Below are positions 33,785 to 42,954 of a DNA stretch of 64,000 bases, one piece after another. Each line of letters opens with the position of its first letter. The first letter of the stretch is position 1. Source of the stretch: Pseudomonas sp. Irchel 3H7 (GTDB lineage Bacteria > Pseudomonadota > Gammaproteobacteria > Pseudomonadales > Pseudomonadaceae); assembly GCF_900187605.1 (NCBI RefSeq), contig NZ_FYEA01000013.1:62001-126000 (forward strand). The letters are read 5' to 3'. The translations under genes and the position numbers were made by a program. The notes under the pieces were generated by a model that saw nothing but the letters and a program-made list of their open reading frames with translations, made no database searches and had not been told where the DNA came from.

Positions 33785-35107
33785 TTATTGGTTGCGCAGG
33801 CTTTCCAGCAACTTGTGCGTCGGATACCCATCCGCTGGCCAGCCAAACGACTGCTGGGCACTGCGAATCGCTTTGCGCGTATTGGCGCCGATGATCCCGT
33901 CCGCTGTGCCGGCATCGTAATTGCGAGCGCTCAGCAATGTCTGCAATTCCATACGCTCGGTGCGGCTCAGCGGCAGGTCATCTTTCGGCCAACTGCCGTT
34001 GATCAAACCGCCACCGCTGAAACGCTCGGACAACAGGCTCACTGCCAGCGCGTACGACGAGGAGTTGTTGTACTTGAGGATCGCGCGGAAGTTGTCGAGG
34101 ATCAGGAACGCCGGCCCACGATAACCAGCCGGCAGCAGCAGTGCGGCAGAAAGCTGTTCAGAACCTGCTGGCACCTGACCGCCATTCGGCAGAGTCACGC
34201 CCAACTGACGCCATTCGGCGACGCTCTTGCGAATCGCACCATCAGCCAGTGTGTAGTTGAAGCTGCTCGGCAACTGCACTTCAAACCCCCACGGCTGACC
34301 ACGCTGCCAGCCGGAGCTTTGCAGGTAGTGCGCGGTCGATGCCAGTGCGTCAGCAGGGCTGCCCCAGATATCGCGGCGACCGTCACCGTCGAAGTCCACG
34401 GCATGAGTGTTGTAGGTGGTCGGAATGAACTGGGTCTGACCCATCGCGCCAGCCCAGGAACCGAGCATCTTCTCCGGCGTGATATCGCCTTGTTGCAGGA
34501 TCTGCAGGGCGGCGATCAGCTGTGCATGAGCAAAGCCCGGGCGGCGGCCTTCGTAGGCGAGGGTGGCCAGCGAGTTGATCACCGACTTGCTGCCCTGAAA
34601 CTGGCCGAAGTTGCTTTCCATGCCCCACACCGACACTAGCGCCTGGCGGTCGACGCCATATCGCTGTTCGATGCTTTGCAGAATATCGGCGTACTGACTG
34701 ATCAGTGCCTGGCCTTTACGCACACGCAGTGGCGACAGGGCGCCGTCGAGGTATTCCCACACCGGGCGGGAGAACTCCGGCTGACTGCGATCGGCACGAA
34801 TCACACTGGCGTCGAAGCTGACATTGGCAAACGCCTGATCAAACAGCTCGGCACGAATCCCGGCGGCCAGGGCATCTTTGCGAAAGCTCGCCTGCCATTC
34901 GGCAAAGGTCTGCGTTGGCTGCAGATCGAGAGGGTCGGCGGACGGCACTACCGGCGGGATGATCGCTGGGGCCGTGGCGACAGGAGCGGCTTGAAGAGGT
35001 TGCGCATCGGCTGCGGTCGGTTTTTCCGCACAAGCGACAAGCAGAATGAAGCTGGAGGCAGCGATCAGTTGGCGAACAGGCCAACGACGGGAAAGACTTA
35101 GGGGCAT
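33785..35107 (-). CDS. MltB-family lytic murein transglycosylase lipoprotein with peptidoglycan-binding domain
   Basis: A 440-aa lipoprotein (lipobox LLVAC, Cys26). A Pro/Ala-rich linker leads to the SLT-2 catalytic domain (about 65-365), with catalytic Glu in VWGMESNFGQF and GAMGQTQFIPTTYNTHAVDF. The C-terminus (about 375-435) is a PG_binding_1 domain (DGIIGANTRKAIRSAQQ). This matches the second SltB-type enzyme of Pseudomonas. Its gene is transcribed 60 bases downstream of arfA. Confidence 0.93.
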   Translation of the reverse strand: MPLSLSRRWPVRQLIAASSFILLVACAEKPTAADAQPLQAAPVATAPAIIPPVVPSADPLDLQPTQTFAEWQASFRKDALAAGIRAELFDQAFANVSFDASVIRADRSQPEFSRPVWEYLDGALSPLRVRKGQALISQYADILQSIEQRYGVDRQALVSVWGMESNFGQFQGSKSVINSLATLAYEGRRPGFAHAQLIAALQILQQGDITPEKMLGSWAGAMGQTQFIPTTYNTHAVDFDGDGRRDIWGSPADALASTAHYLQSSGWQRGQPWGFEVQLPSSFNYTLADGAIRKSVAEWRQLGVTLPNGGQVPAGSEQLSAALLLPAGYRGPAFLILDNFRAILKYNNSSSYALAVSLLSERFSGGGLINGSWPKDDLPLSRTERMELQTLLSARNYDAGTADGIIGANTRKAIRSAQQSFGWPADGYPTHKLLESLRNQ

Positions 35108-35167
35108 GCACAGTTCCAGGAAAACGAATCAGGTGCAGACCTTAACATGACCGGGGGGTACTGCGCT

Positions 35168-35332
35168 TTAAGCGGCCAGAAAGTAAGAAGCCTCCCAGCT
35201 GTCAGACTGGAAGGCTTCGCGGCGGTAGCTGCCTTTACCCTTGATTGGTCGTTCCTGGCGGCTGCGGAACAGGGGTTGGGCGACAATGGATTTGGCCTTG
35301 TTGGGGCCATGTTTCGATGGCTTTTTGCTCAT
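35168..35332 (-). CDS. arfA: Alternative ribosome-rescue factor ArfA
   Basis: A 54-aa basic protein that recruits RF2 to ribosomes stalled on mRNAs lacking a stop codon, the backup for tmRNA. The family core is visible: AQPLFRSRQERPIKGKGSYRR followed by DSWEAS. The ATG at 35332 (MSKKPSKHGPNK) has GAGAGA upstream. A strong hairpin inside the 3' coding part (35187-35218) is the expected self-control device: transcription termination or RNase III cleavage there makes a non-stop mRNA. Confidence 0.9.
   Translation of the reverse strand: MSKKPSKHGPNKAKSIVAQPLFRSRQERPIKGKGSYRREAFQSDSWEASYFLAA
35187..35218 (-). promoter_or_regulatory. Intragenic hairpin in arfA (non-stop mRNA generator)
   Basis: On the coding strand GAAGCCTTCCAG pairs with CTGGGAGGCTTC, a 12-bp stem with one G-U wobble and an 8-base loop. 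It lies upstream of the arfA stop codon (35168-35170). In E. coli and related bacteria, RNase III cleavage or termination at such a stem truncates the message; the truncated product is then degraded by trans-translation unless tmRNA fails. Confidence 0.85.
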
Positions 35333-35430
35333 GAGGGTTCTCTCGAGTGAGTGGGTTTTGCGGGGGAAATAATCTGCCGATGTTGGGCATCTGTCTATAG
35401 TGCAAATGCAGGCGTGCATTGTAGGAAACA

Positions 35431-35507
35431 AGATCAAAAGATTGCAGCGTGCCGCAGCTCCTACAGGGATTTGTGTAGGAGCTGCCGAAGGTTGCGATCT
35501 TTTGATC
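35431..35507. repeat. REP hairpin, family R1, copy 2
   Basis: AGATCAAAAGATTGCAGCGT at the left and GGTTGCGATCTTTTGATCT at the right are imperfect complements, with inner arms CAGCTCCTACA and TGTAGGAGCTG. It abuts the holA stop codon (minus strand, 35508-35510) and could provide 3'-end protection or termination for the leuS-lptE-holA transcript. Confidence 0.88.
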
Positions 35508-36545
35508 TTATTCGGCAGGCAGTGAAAGTCGCTGGCCAGCCATCAATAGAGCCAGACGACTCAAGCTCATCCACGGCGACCCGGCAGCTTGGCCCTTGAT
35601 CTGCGCGTCAATACGCTGAGCCTCAAGCAACAACTGCGCCCAGCGTTGTGCCGAGTAGCGTTGCAGGGCTTTGCTCATCAACGGTTTGCGCTTGTCCCAG
35701 ACCGGCGGTTTCGCCTGACTGAAGCACTTGTCCAGCGGCGTGCCCTGGCTGTACTGCAACGAGATATTGGCCAGCAGACGCAACTCCCGCGCCAGTGCCC
35801 AGAGAATCACCGGTGGCTCGACACCCTCACCACGCAAGCCTTCCAGCATGCGCAAGGCATGGGCCGGCTCGCCGTTGAGCACGGCGTCGGTCAAACCGAA
35901 CACGTCAAAACGTGCACTGTCCGCCACAGCGGCCTGCACGGTTTCGACTGTGATCTGGCCACCCTCGGCCATCAATTTGAGCTTTTCGATTTCCTGCGCG
36001 GCAGCGAGCAAGTTGCCCTCGACACGTGCAGCAATCAATTCGACCGCGTCCTGGCTGGCCGACAATCCGGCCTGAGACAAGCGCTGACGAATCCAGTTCG
36101 GCAGCTGATTGGCATCCACCGGCCAGATCTGAATGAACTGGGTCTGTTGGCCTTCAACCAGCGCCTTGCCCCACTTGGTCTTCTGCGCGCTGCCATCGAG
36201 TTTGGGCAAGCTGATCAGCAGCACAGTGTCTTCAGCCGGACGCGAGCAATATTCGATGAGTGCGGCAGCGCCCTTGTCACCAGGCTTGCCCGAAGGCAGG
36301 CGCAGTTCCAGCAGACGCTTTTCTGCGAACAACGACATGCTGGCGCCGGCCTGCAACAACGTGCCCCAATCGAAATTGGCGTCGGCGGCAAAGACCTGGC
36401 GTTCGTCGAAACCTTGCTGGCGCGCAGCACTGCGGATGGCGTCGGCGGCTTCCTGACACAACAGCGGGTCATCGCCGCTGATGATGTAGACGGGGCCGAG
36501 AGCACCTTGCAGGTGTTTACCGAGTTGGGCGGGAGCGAGCTTCAT
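35508..36545 (-). CDS. holA: DNA polymerase III delta subunit
   Basis: A 345-aa clamp-loader subunit that opens the beta clamp. The N-terminus GPVYIISGDDPLLCQEAADA, the TVLLISLPKLDGSAQKTKW segment and the C-terminal collar helices are typical. The residue pattern lacks a functional P-loop, as expected for delta. It is 39 bases downstream of lptE; the usual leuS-lptE-holA order is kept. Confidence 0.93.
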   Translation of the reverse strand: MKLAPAQLGKHLQGALGPVYIISGDDPLLCQEAADAIRSAARQQGFDERQVFAADANFDWGTLLQAGASMSLFAEKRLLELRLPSGKPGDKGAAALIEYCSRPAEDTVLLISLPKLDGSAQKTKWGKALVEGQQTQFIQIWPVDANQLPNWIRQRLSQAGLSASQDAVELIAARVEGNLLAAAQEIEKLKLMAEGGQITVETVQAAVADSARFDVFGLTDAVLNGEPAHALRMLEGLRGEGVEPPVILWALARELRLLANISLQYSQGTPLDKCFSQAKPPVWDKRKPLMSKALQRYSAQRWAQLLLEAQRIDAQIKGQAAGSPWMSLSRLALLMAGQRLSLPAE

Positions 36546-36558
36546 AAGAAAGGTCGAA

Positions 36559-36578
36559 CGGGGCGCCTGAGCGCCCCG
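36559..36578 (-). promoter_or_regulatory. Palindromic hairpin between lptE and holA
   Basis: CGGGGCGC (36559-36566) and GCGCCCCG (36571-36578) form a perfect 8-bp stem with a CTGA/TCAG loop. It fills most of the 39-base lptE-holA spacer and lies just ahead of the weak holA ribosome site, so it may affect holA translation or message processing. Confidence 0.5.
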
Positions 36579-36584
36579 AACGTC

Positions 36585-37190
36585 TTACTGCTGCGGTATT
36601 TCGAGCGGCGACTGACGCGGGGTTTCCGCTTCAGCCTTTTGCGCCGCTTGCAGTGCATCGGCTTCTGCCTTGGCGCGATCATTGGCCGCTTGCTGCAGTT
36701 GTTGCAGTTGGCCCGGCGTCAGTTGCTGCAGACGCAGCATCATGCGCTGAACCAGTTCGCGGCGGGTTTCGCGGCGGGCGTCGTTGGCTTCCTGATCGGA
36801 GCCCACGAGGTTGTTACCGTCGTGAATGAACACTTTCTGCACTTCCAGCTTGTCGCTCAGCAGTTGCAGGTTCTTGTCGCCACGGATCTCGTAGTTCAGG
36901 ACTGTATTGACCTGATATTCGCCCGTACGGCCGGCACCGGCGTAGCTGAGGATGCGCTGGCTTTCCTGCTCGTCAGCCAGGAACAGCTTGTACGGAGCGC
37001 CGCTGTAAACCTTGACGCCGCTCGACTCCAGCACCTGACGCAGTTGCGTGACCGTCTCGCCGTAGGCGTTGCGGGCGCTCAAATCAAGTTCCTTGATTGA
37101 CAGCTCGTTGGTGCCGGTGCCGCGCAGCTGGAAACCGCAGGCGCTCAAGAGAACGGCGAGGCCCATCACCAGCAGATTGCGTTTGATCAT
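36585..37190 (-). CDS. lptE: LPS-assembly lipoprotein LptE
   Basis: A 201-aa outer-membrane lipoprotein (lipobox LLSAC, Cys18, then GFQLRG) that plugs the LptD barrel during LPS insertion. The strand SIKELDLSARNAYGETVTQL and YQVNTVLNYEIRGDKNLQ are typical. The C-terminal 30 residues are Gln/Ala-rich and coiled-coil-like. GGGGAG precedes the ATG. It lies between leuS and holA as in most gammaproteobacteria. Confidence 0.92.
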   Translation of the reverse strand: MIKRNLLVMGLAVLLSACGFQLRGTGTNELSIKELDLSARNAYGETVTQLRQVLESSGVKVYSGAPYKLFLADEQESQRILSYAGAGRTGEYQVNTVLNYEIRGDKNLQLLSDKLEVQKVFIHDGNNLVGSDQEANDARRETRRELVQRMMLRLQQLTPGQLQQLQQAANDRAKAEADALQAAQKAEAETPRQSPLEIPQQ

Positions 37191-37277
37191 TGTGTTGCTC
37201 CCCTTGAAACCAGGTGGGCCGATCGAGCGGCCCGAAAGGTTTTACTTGGCGCCAGGCGAACCTGACGCCCGATCCAA

Positions 37278-39884
37278 TTAGCTGGCGACGATATTGACCA
37301 GTTTCCCGGGCACTACGATCACTTTACGAATGGTCAGACCGTCGACGAAACGCAGTACGTTTTCGTTGGCGCGTGCTGCCGCTTCCACTTCTTCACGGGT
37401 TGCGCTGGCTGGCATGTCGATCTGGCCACGCAGCTTGCCGTTGACCTGGATAACCAGGGTCAGGCTGTCTTGCACCAAGGCGCTTTCGTCCACTGCTGGC
37501 CAACCGGCGTCGATCACTGCGTCGGCGTGACCCAGTTGATTCCACAGGTTGTGGCTGATGTGCGGCGTGATCGGTGCGAGCAACAGCGTCACGGCTTCCA
37601 GGCCTTCGTGAATCAGCGCGCGATCCTGCTCGGTGCCTTGTGCGGCTTTTTCCAGCACGTTCATCAGCGTCATCACCTGAGCGATGGCGGTGTTGAATTT
37701 GTGGTTCTGGCCGACGTCGTGGCTGGCCTGCTTGATGGCCAGATGGATCGCGCGGCGAACGGCTTTTTGTTCGTCGTTCAGGCTGGCGATGTCCAGTTTG
37801 CCCGGCAAGCCCTGTGTCACGTGGGCTTGCGCCAGACGCCAGACGCGCTTGAGGAAGCGGTGCGAGCCTTCAACGCCGGAATCGGACCACTCGGCGCTCA
37901 TGTCTGGCGGCGACGCGAACATCATGAACAGGCGGCAGGTATCGGCGCCGAACTGATCGATCATCGACTGTGGGTCGACGCCGTTGTTTTTTGACTTGGC
38001 CATTTTCTCGGTGCCACCGATTTCCACCGGCAGACCGTCGGATTTCAGTTTGGCGCTGATGACCTTGGCTTTGCTGTCGCGCTCGAGTTCTACGTCCGCC
38101 GGGTTGAACCAGGTGTAAGCACCATTGGCTTCGCGACGGTAGTAGGTTTCGGCGATCACCATGCCTTGGGTCAGCAGGTTCTTGAACGGCTCGTTGGAGC
38201 TGACCAGACCTTCGTCACGCATCAGTTTGTGGAAGAAGCGCGCGTAGAGCAGGTGCAGAATCGCGTGTTCGATACCGCCGATGTACTGATCGACCGGCAG
38301 CCAGTGATCGGCTGCGGATTTTTCCACCAGGCCGCCTTCAAAGTGCGGCGAGGCGTAACGGGCGTAGTACCACGACGACTCGACGAAGGTGTCCATGGTG
38401 TCGGTTTCGCGCTTGGCAGGCTGGCCGCATTTCGGGCAACTGCACTCGTAAAACTCAGGCATGCGTGCCAGCGGCGAACCGGCGCCGTCCGGCACCACGT
38501 CTTCCGGCAGGACGACAGGCAGTTGATCTTCCGGCACCGGCACGTCACCGCAGGCATCGCAGTGGATGATCGGGATCGGGCAGCCCCAGTAGCGCTGACG
38601 GCTGATGCCCCAGTCGCGCAGGCGGAACTGAGTGCGCGAGGCGCCCAGTTCTTTCTTGATCAGGGCGACTTCCATGGCGTCGAACGCGCCCGCGAAGTCG
38701 AGACCGTCGAACTCACCGGAGTTGATCAGCGTGCCGTGCTCGCCGTAGGCGTCTTGCCACGGGGCCGGGTTGCTGTCGCCGGAGCTGGTACGTACGACCG
38801 ATTTAACCGGCAGGTTGTACTTGTGGGCGAATTCGAAATCGCGCTCGTCGTGCGCCGGTACTGCCATGACCGCGCCGTCGCCGTAGTGCATCAGCACATA
38901 GTTGGCGACCCACACCGGGAGTTTTTCACCGGTCAGTGGGTGCTCGACGAACAGGCCGGTCGGCAGGCCTTTTTTCTCTTGAGTGGCGACGTCGGCTTCA
39001 GCCACGCTGCCGCCCTTGCATTCAGCGATGAACGCTTGCAGCTCGGAGTTGTTTTTCGCGGCCAGGGTGGCCAGTGGGTGCTCGGCAGCCACGGCGACAT
39101 AGGTCGCGCCCATCAGGGTGTCCGGACGGGTGGTGAAGACTTTGAGGGTACCGGCTTCGCCGATCGAGTCGACGTTGTACGGGAACTGCACTTCCATGCC
39201 ACGGGATTTGCCGATCCAGTTGCGCTGCATGGTCTTGACCTGTTCAGGCCAGCCAGTCAGTTCGTCGAGGCTCTCCAGCAGCTCATCCGCGTAAGCGGTG
39301 ATCTTGAAGTAGTACATCGGGATTTCGCGCTTTTCGATCAGCGCGCCGGAACGCCAGCCGCGACCGTCGATTACCTGCTCGTTGGCCAGAACGGTCTGGT
39401 CGATCGGGTCCCAGTTCACGGTGCCGTTTTTACGGTAGATCACACCTTTTTCGAACAGGCGAGTGAACAGCCATTGTTCCCAGCGGTAGTAATCCGGTTT
39501 GCAAGTGGTGACTTCGCGCGACCAGTCGACCGCCAGACCCAGGCTGCGCAGCTGGGTTTTCATGTAGGCGATGTTTTCGTAGGTCCACTTGGCCGGGGCG
39601 ACGTTGTTCTTCATCGCGGCGTTTTCCGCCGGCATGCCGAACGCGTCCCAACCCATTGGTTGCAGAACGTTTTTGCCAAGCATGCGCTGGTAGCGGGAGA
39701 TCACGTCGCCGATGGTGTAGTTGCGCACGTGCCCCATGTGCAGCTTGCCGCTGGGGTAAGGGAACATCGACAGGCAGTAGTAAGTTTCCTTGCCTGGCTG
39801 TTCACTGACTTCAAAGGACTTTTGCTCGTCCCAGAACGACTGGGCGGCGGCTTCGATTTCACGGGGCTGATATTGTTCGTGCAT
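37278..39884 (-). CDS. leuS: Leucyl-tRNA synthetase
   Basis: An 868-aa class I synthetase with its editing (CP1) domain. The HIGH-type motif is KLHMGHVRNYTIGD; the KMSKS loop reads KMAKSKNNGVDP. The zinc-ribbon insertion has CDACGD and CSCPKCG. MHEQYQPREIEAAAQ is the usual N-terminus, so the ATG at 39884 is preferred to one 14 codons upstream. It is the first gene of leuS-lptE-holA. Confidence 0.97.
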   Translation of the reverse strand: MHEQYQPREIEAAAQSFWDEQKSFEVSEQPGKETYYCLSMFPYPSGKLHMGHVRNYTIGDVISRYQRMLGKNVLQPMGWDAFGMPAENAAMKNNVAPAKWTYENIAYMKTQLRSLGLAVDWSREVTTCKPDYYRWEQWLFTRLFEKGVIYRKNGTVNWDPIDQTVLANEQVIDGRGWRSGALIEKREIPMYYFKITAYADELLESLDELTGWPEQVKTMQRNWIGKSRGMEVQFPYNVDSIGEAGTLKVFTTRPDTLMGATYVAVAAEHPLATLAAKNNSELQAFIAECKGGSVAEADVATQEKKGLPTGLFVEHPLTGEKLPVWVANYVLMHYGDGAVMAVPAHDERDFEFAHKYNLPVKSVVRTSSGDSNPAPWQDAYGEHGTLINSGEFDGLDFAGAFDAMEVALIKKELGASRTQFRLRDWGISRQRYWGCPIPIIHCDACGDVPVPEDQLPVVLPEDVVPDGAGSPLARMPEFYECSCPKCGQPAKRETDTMDTFVESSWYYARYASPHFEGGLVEKSAADHWLPVDQYIGGIEHAILHLLYARFFHKLMRDEGLVSSNEPFKNLLTQGMVIAETYYRREANGAYTWFNPADVELERDSKAKVISAKLKSDGLPVEIGGTEKMAKSKNNGVDPQSMIDQFGADTCRLFMMFASPPDMSAEWSDSGVEGSHRFLKRVWRLAQAHVTQGLPGKLDIASLNDEQKAVRRAIHLAIKQASHDVGQNHKFNTAIAQVMTLMNVLEKAAQGTEQDRALIHEGLEAVTLLLAPITPHISHNLWNQLGHADAVIDAGWPAVDESALVQDSLTLVIQVNGKLRGQIDMPASATREEVEAAARANENVLRFVDGLTIRKVIVVPGKLVNIVAS

Positions 39885-40139
39885 GGCTACTTTTGTACTG
39901 GATAGGGGTGGCCTAATCCTCTTCAACGCAGGTTCCGGGGTTGGCCCGGACGAGCTGGAAGTGGAATTACAGGAAGCGCCGTAGCATACATGACCGCGCT
40001 TGGCCTAGGGAAACCCTGATTACAGCAGTTTGGCCCGGTCAATCCTTGGCGAGGGCCGTTGGTCGCGGCGTGCAGCCGGTTTGTGCAGCGAAGCTAAGCT
40101 CTAACTGGGGAGTGAGTCTTATCTTCAATGAGGTGAGGG
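39885..40139. promoter_or_regulatory. Divergent intergenic region upstream of leuS and a small unknown gene
   Basis: These 255 bases separate leuS (leftward) from the 107-aa gene (rightward). No open frame with family support is present. Promoters for both genes must lie here, but I see no unambiguous -35/-10 pair; no T-box or other riboswitch-like structure is evident. Confidence 0.4.
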
Positions 40140-40463
40140 ATGGTGGAGCAACGGCAAAAAAACGTGACGAAACCCGAGTTGTACGAAAGGTTGATCGATC
40201 GTCTGGGGATGGCCCTGGACGCTGTAAAAACCGCTGACCGGCTGCGCGACGAGCGCCCCCTGGAACTGGAATTGCGTGGCTTGAGCCCCGCCGAGTTCAA
40301 ACTGGTCAAGGCCTATCTGGATCGTAGTGAACGTGAATCGCATGGATGCCTGTCACAGGCAGTGAAGCAGCTCGATGCAGCACATTCGGCCAAGGTCATC
40401 TGGCTCAAGGACAAGGCGCCCGGCAGAGACACCGTCAAAGTACGTGCTTTGCAGGCCAAGTAA
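40140..40463 (+). CDS. Conserved small protein of unknown function
   Basis: A 107-aa, highly charged, probably helical protein (KPELYERLIDRLGMALDAVK, then LELRGLSPAEFKLVKAYLDR). No signal peptide or membrane segment. GAGGTGAGGG precedes the ATG. I do not recognise a domain. Its place between leuS and the DUF218 gene appears to be conserved in Pseudomonas from memory, which supports it as a real gene. Confidence 0.75.
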   Translation: MVEQRQKNVTKPELYERLIDRLGMALDAVKTADRLRDERPLELELRGLSPAEFKLVKAYLDRSERESHGCLSQAVKQLDAAHSAKVIWLKDKAPGRDTVKVRALQAK

Positions 40464-40567
40464 GCGCATGGCAGGTCAAGAACCGGATCTTTTTCAACAG
40501 GATCCCACCTATTGGTTGTAACGCTTTATTAACACTCTTAGGCTTCGGGCATCTCTGGAGATGCTCG

Positions 40568-41329
40568 ATGCCCTTTCGTTATTTCATCAAACAACTTTTA
40601 TTGCCGCCCGGCATTCTTTTGCTGCTGTTGCTGGCTGCGTGGTGGTTACGCCGCTCACGGCCGCGACTGGCTGGCGTGTGTTTTGCCCTTGGTTTTGGCG
40701 GGTTGTGGCTCATGAGCCTGCCTGTCGTCGTGCAATGGGGCGCCAAAGCGCTGGAGCGCGAGCCGCCGCTGGCACGTGAAGAATGGGCGACGCTGGCGCA
40801 GCGCGCGGACGCGATTGTGGTGCTGGGTTCCGGGCGCGAGCGCGGCGATCTGGCCTGGGGTGAGGATCAGCCGACCGGCGTGGGGCTTGAGCGTCAACGT
40901 TACGCGGCGCGGCTGGCGAAAGCGTCCGGTTTGCCGATTCTGACCACGGGTGGCTTGCATTACGGTACACCGCCGACCGAGGCGAAACTGATGTCGGATT
41001 CATTGCGCGACGATTTTGGCGTGATGGTGCGTTGGCAGGAAGGCGAGAGTCGTACGACGTGGGAAAACGCCAAGTTCAGCGCTGACATTCTATTGCCGCA
41101 GGGGATCAAGCGCGTGGTTGTGGTGACGCAGGCTTGGCACATGCCGCGATCAGTCTGGAGTTTTGAACAGGCAGGATTTGAAGTGGTGCCGGCGCCGGTG
41201 GGCTTTTTGGGCACGGATAACGCAAGACCGTTTGGTGGCTGGCTTCCGGAGTTCAAGTCGATCTGGCAGAGCGGGCAACTGTTGAATGAAGCGGTGGGGC
41301 AGGTGGGGTATTCGTTGTTTTATCGCTGA
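40568..41329 (+). CDS. ElyC/SanA/YdcF family envelope protein (DUF218)
   Basis: A 253-aa protein with two N-terminal membrane segments (about 9-25 and 34-52) and a DUF218 domain. ADAIVVLGSGRERGDLAWGE, LPILTTGGLHYGTPPTEAK, SRTTWENAKFSADIL and VVVTQAWHMPRSVWSFEQAG are family motifs. ElyC is linked to envelope biogenesis and peptidoglycan or lipid-carrier homeostasis. GGAG lies eight bases before the ATG at 40568. A longer in-frame reading overlaps the previous gene and is not supported. Confidence 0.88.
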   Translation: MPFRYFIKQLLLPPGILLLLLLAAWWLRRSRPRLAGVCFALGFGGLWLMSLPVVVQWGAKALEREPPLAREEWATLAQRADAIVVLGSGRERGDLAWGEDQPTGVGLERQRYAARLAKASGLPILTTGGLHYGTPPTEAKLMSDSLRDDFGVMVRWQEGESRTTWENAKFSADILLPQGIKRVVVVTQAWHMPRSVWSFEQAGFEVVPAPVGFLGTDNARPFGGWLPEFKSIWQSGQLLNEAVGQVGYSLFYR

Positions 41330-41330
41330 A

Positions 41331-41414
41331 GATCAAAAGATCGCAGCCTGCGGCAGCTCCTACATTGGGATTTGCGTTTTCCCTGTAGGAGCTGCCGCAG
41401 GCTGCGATCTTTTG
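41331..41414. repeat. REP hairpin, family R1, copy 3
   Basis: GATCAAAAGATCGCAGCCTG at the left and CAGGCTGCGATCTTTTGC at the right are complements; inner arms are CGGCAGCTCCTACA and TGTAGGAGCTGCCG. It starts two bases after the stop of the DUF218 gene and ends just before the lnt stop, so it separates two convergent genes. Confidence 0.9.
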
Positions 41415-41416
41415 CT

Positions 41417-42940
41417 TTAAAGGGTTTTCGACATCCGGCTGGCCATCAGTGCCCAGCCAAACAACAGCACGCACAGGATGATCAGCGGCCACGAACGCCA
41501 TTGCAGGTACGGCGTCAGGTTATGCATCGGCACCACTTCGCCGTACAGAATGCCCTGTTCAAACTGCGGAATCTGCTCGGTGATCTGACCGAACGGATTG
41601 ATCAACCCGGTCACGCCGTTGTTGGTCGCGCGGATCATCCAGCGCCCGGCCTCAAGTGCGCGCATCTGCGCCATCTGCAGATGTTGCAGCGGGCCGATCG
41701 AGGTGCCGAACCAGGTGTCGTTGCTGATCGTCAGCAGCAGATCACTGCGCGCCGACAGGCTGGCGGCAAACTCCGGATACACCACTTCGTAGCAGATAAA
41801 CGGTGCGATCTGATAACCCTTGGCCTGCAACAGTGCCTGATCCGCCGGGCCACGGGCAAAGTCGGACATTGGCAGGTCGAAGAAGGCGATCAGCCCGCGC
41901 AATACATCCTGCAGTGGCACGTATTCGCCGAAGGGCACCAGTTTCTGTTTCAGATAAGTACCGTCGCCTTCGCCGACCACGGTAATACCGTTGAAGAAGC
42001 GTTTTTCATGACGAACGGTTTCGCGAATCGGTACGCCGGTGATCAGCGCCGATTTACGCTCGGCGGCGAAGGTGCCCATCATGTTCAGGTAGCCCTCGGC
42101 GGACTCCTTGAGCACGGGCACGGCGGTTTCCGGCCAGATCAGCAGGTCCACCGGTTTCGAACGGAAACTCAAATCGCGGTACAGGGCCAGCTGCGCGTTG
42201 AGCTCGGCCGGGTCCCATTTCATGCTTTGTGCGACGTTGCCTTGAATCGCGGCAACACTCAGCGGCGCGCCGGACGGACTTGTCCAGGCATGGCCCTTGA
42301 GCGCAATGCCGGCCACCCAAGGGCCAGCCAGCAGCACCAGACCGGCAACGACAAAACCTTTGCGGCCGGTTTGCAACAGACGCGGCGCGTTGTAAATCAG
42401 CGCCGCAGTCAACGCCAGTACGAACGACACCAGCCACATGCCACCGACTGGCGCGAGTCCGGACAATGGGCCGTCGAGCTGGCTGTAACCTGAGTACAGC
42501 CACGGGAAACCGGTGAGGAACCAACCACGAAATGCTTCCTGGCCGACCCACAATGCAGCAAATGCCAAGGCATCGGCCACCGGCGCCTCGTTACGGCGCA
42601 ACCAGCGCGCCCATAACCAGGCGGGCAGGGCGAAGAACCAGGCAATCGCCGCCGTAAACAGCAGCATCAGGAACCCGGCCAGCAGCACCGAAGCGCCGCC
42701 GAAATGATGAATGCTGTAATAGATCCAGCTGGTACCGGCGCCGAACAGGCCGAAACCGAAACACCAGCCTCGGCCCAGCGCCTGACGCGGGCTCAGCTCG
42801 CGCAAACCGGCATAGAACAAGCCGACCGCCAGCAAAGCCAGCGGCCAGATGTTGAAAGGTGCCAGAGCGAAGGTGGTGATTGCACCGGCCGCCACGGCCA
42901 GCAGGTTACCGGGCCAGCCGGGGCGGGTTGTCCAGCGCAT
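41417..42940 (-). CDS. lnt: Apolipoprotein N-acyltransferase
   Basis: A 507-aa inner-membrane enzyme that adds the third acyl chain to lipoproteins, needed by the many lipoproteins encoded in this window. The N-terminal half has about seven membrane segments. The nitrilase-like domain carries the triad: Glu in LLIWPETAVP, Lys in YLKQKLVPFGEYVP and Cys in APFICYEVVYP. It ends the phoH-ybeY-corC-lnt run and lies 14 bases downstream of corC. Confidence 0.95.
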   Translation of the reverse strand: MRWTTRPGWPGNLLAVAAGAITTFALAPFNIWPLALLAVGLFYAGLRELSPRQALGRGWCFGFGLFGAGTSWIYYSIHHFGGASVLLAGFLMLLFTAAIAWFFALPAWLWARWLRRNEAPVADALAFAALWVGQEAFRGWFLTGFPWLYSGYSQLDGPLSGLAPVGGMWLVSFVLALTAALIYNAPRLLQTGRKGFVVAGLVLLAGPWVAGIALKGHAWTSPSGAPLSVAAIQGNVAQSMKWDPAELNAQLALYRDLSFRSKPVDLLIWPETAVPVLKESAEGYLNMMGTFAAERKSALITGVPIRETVRHEKRFFNGITVVGEGDGTYLKQKLVPFGEYVPLQDVLRGLIAFFDLPMSDFARGPADQALLQAKGYQIAPFICYEVVYPEFAASLSARSDLLLTISNDTWFGTSIGPLQHLQMAQMRALEAGRWMIRATNNGVTGLINPFGQITEQIPQFEQGILYGEVVPMHNLTPYLQWRSWPLIILCVLLFGWALMASRMSKTL

Positions 42941-42954
42941 TTCAGTCCTTAGGA

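Noticed and set aside
38166..39905. A 579-codon open frame opposite leuS
   Set aside because: Antisense shadow of a universally conserved gene.
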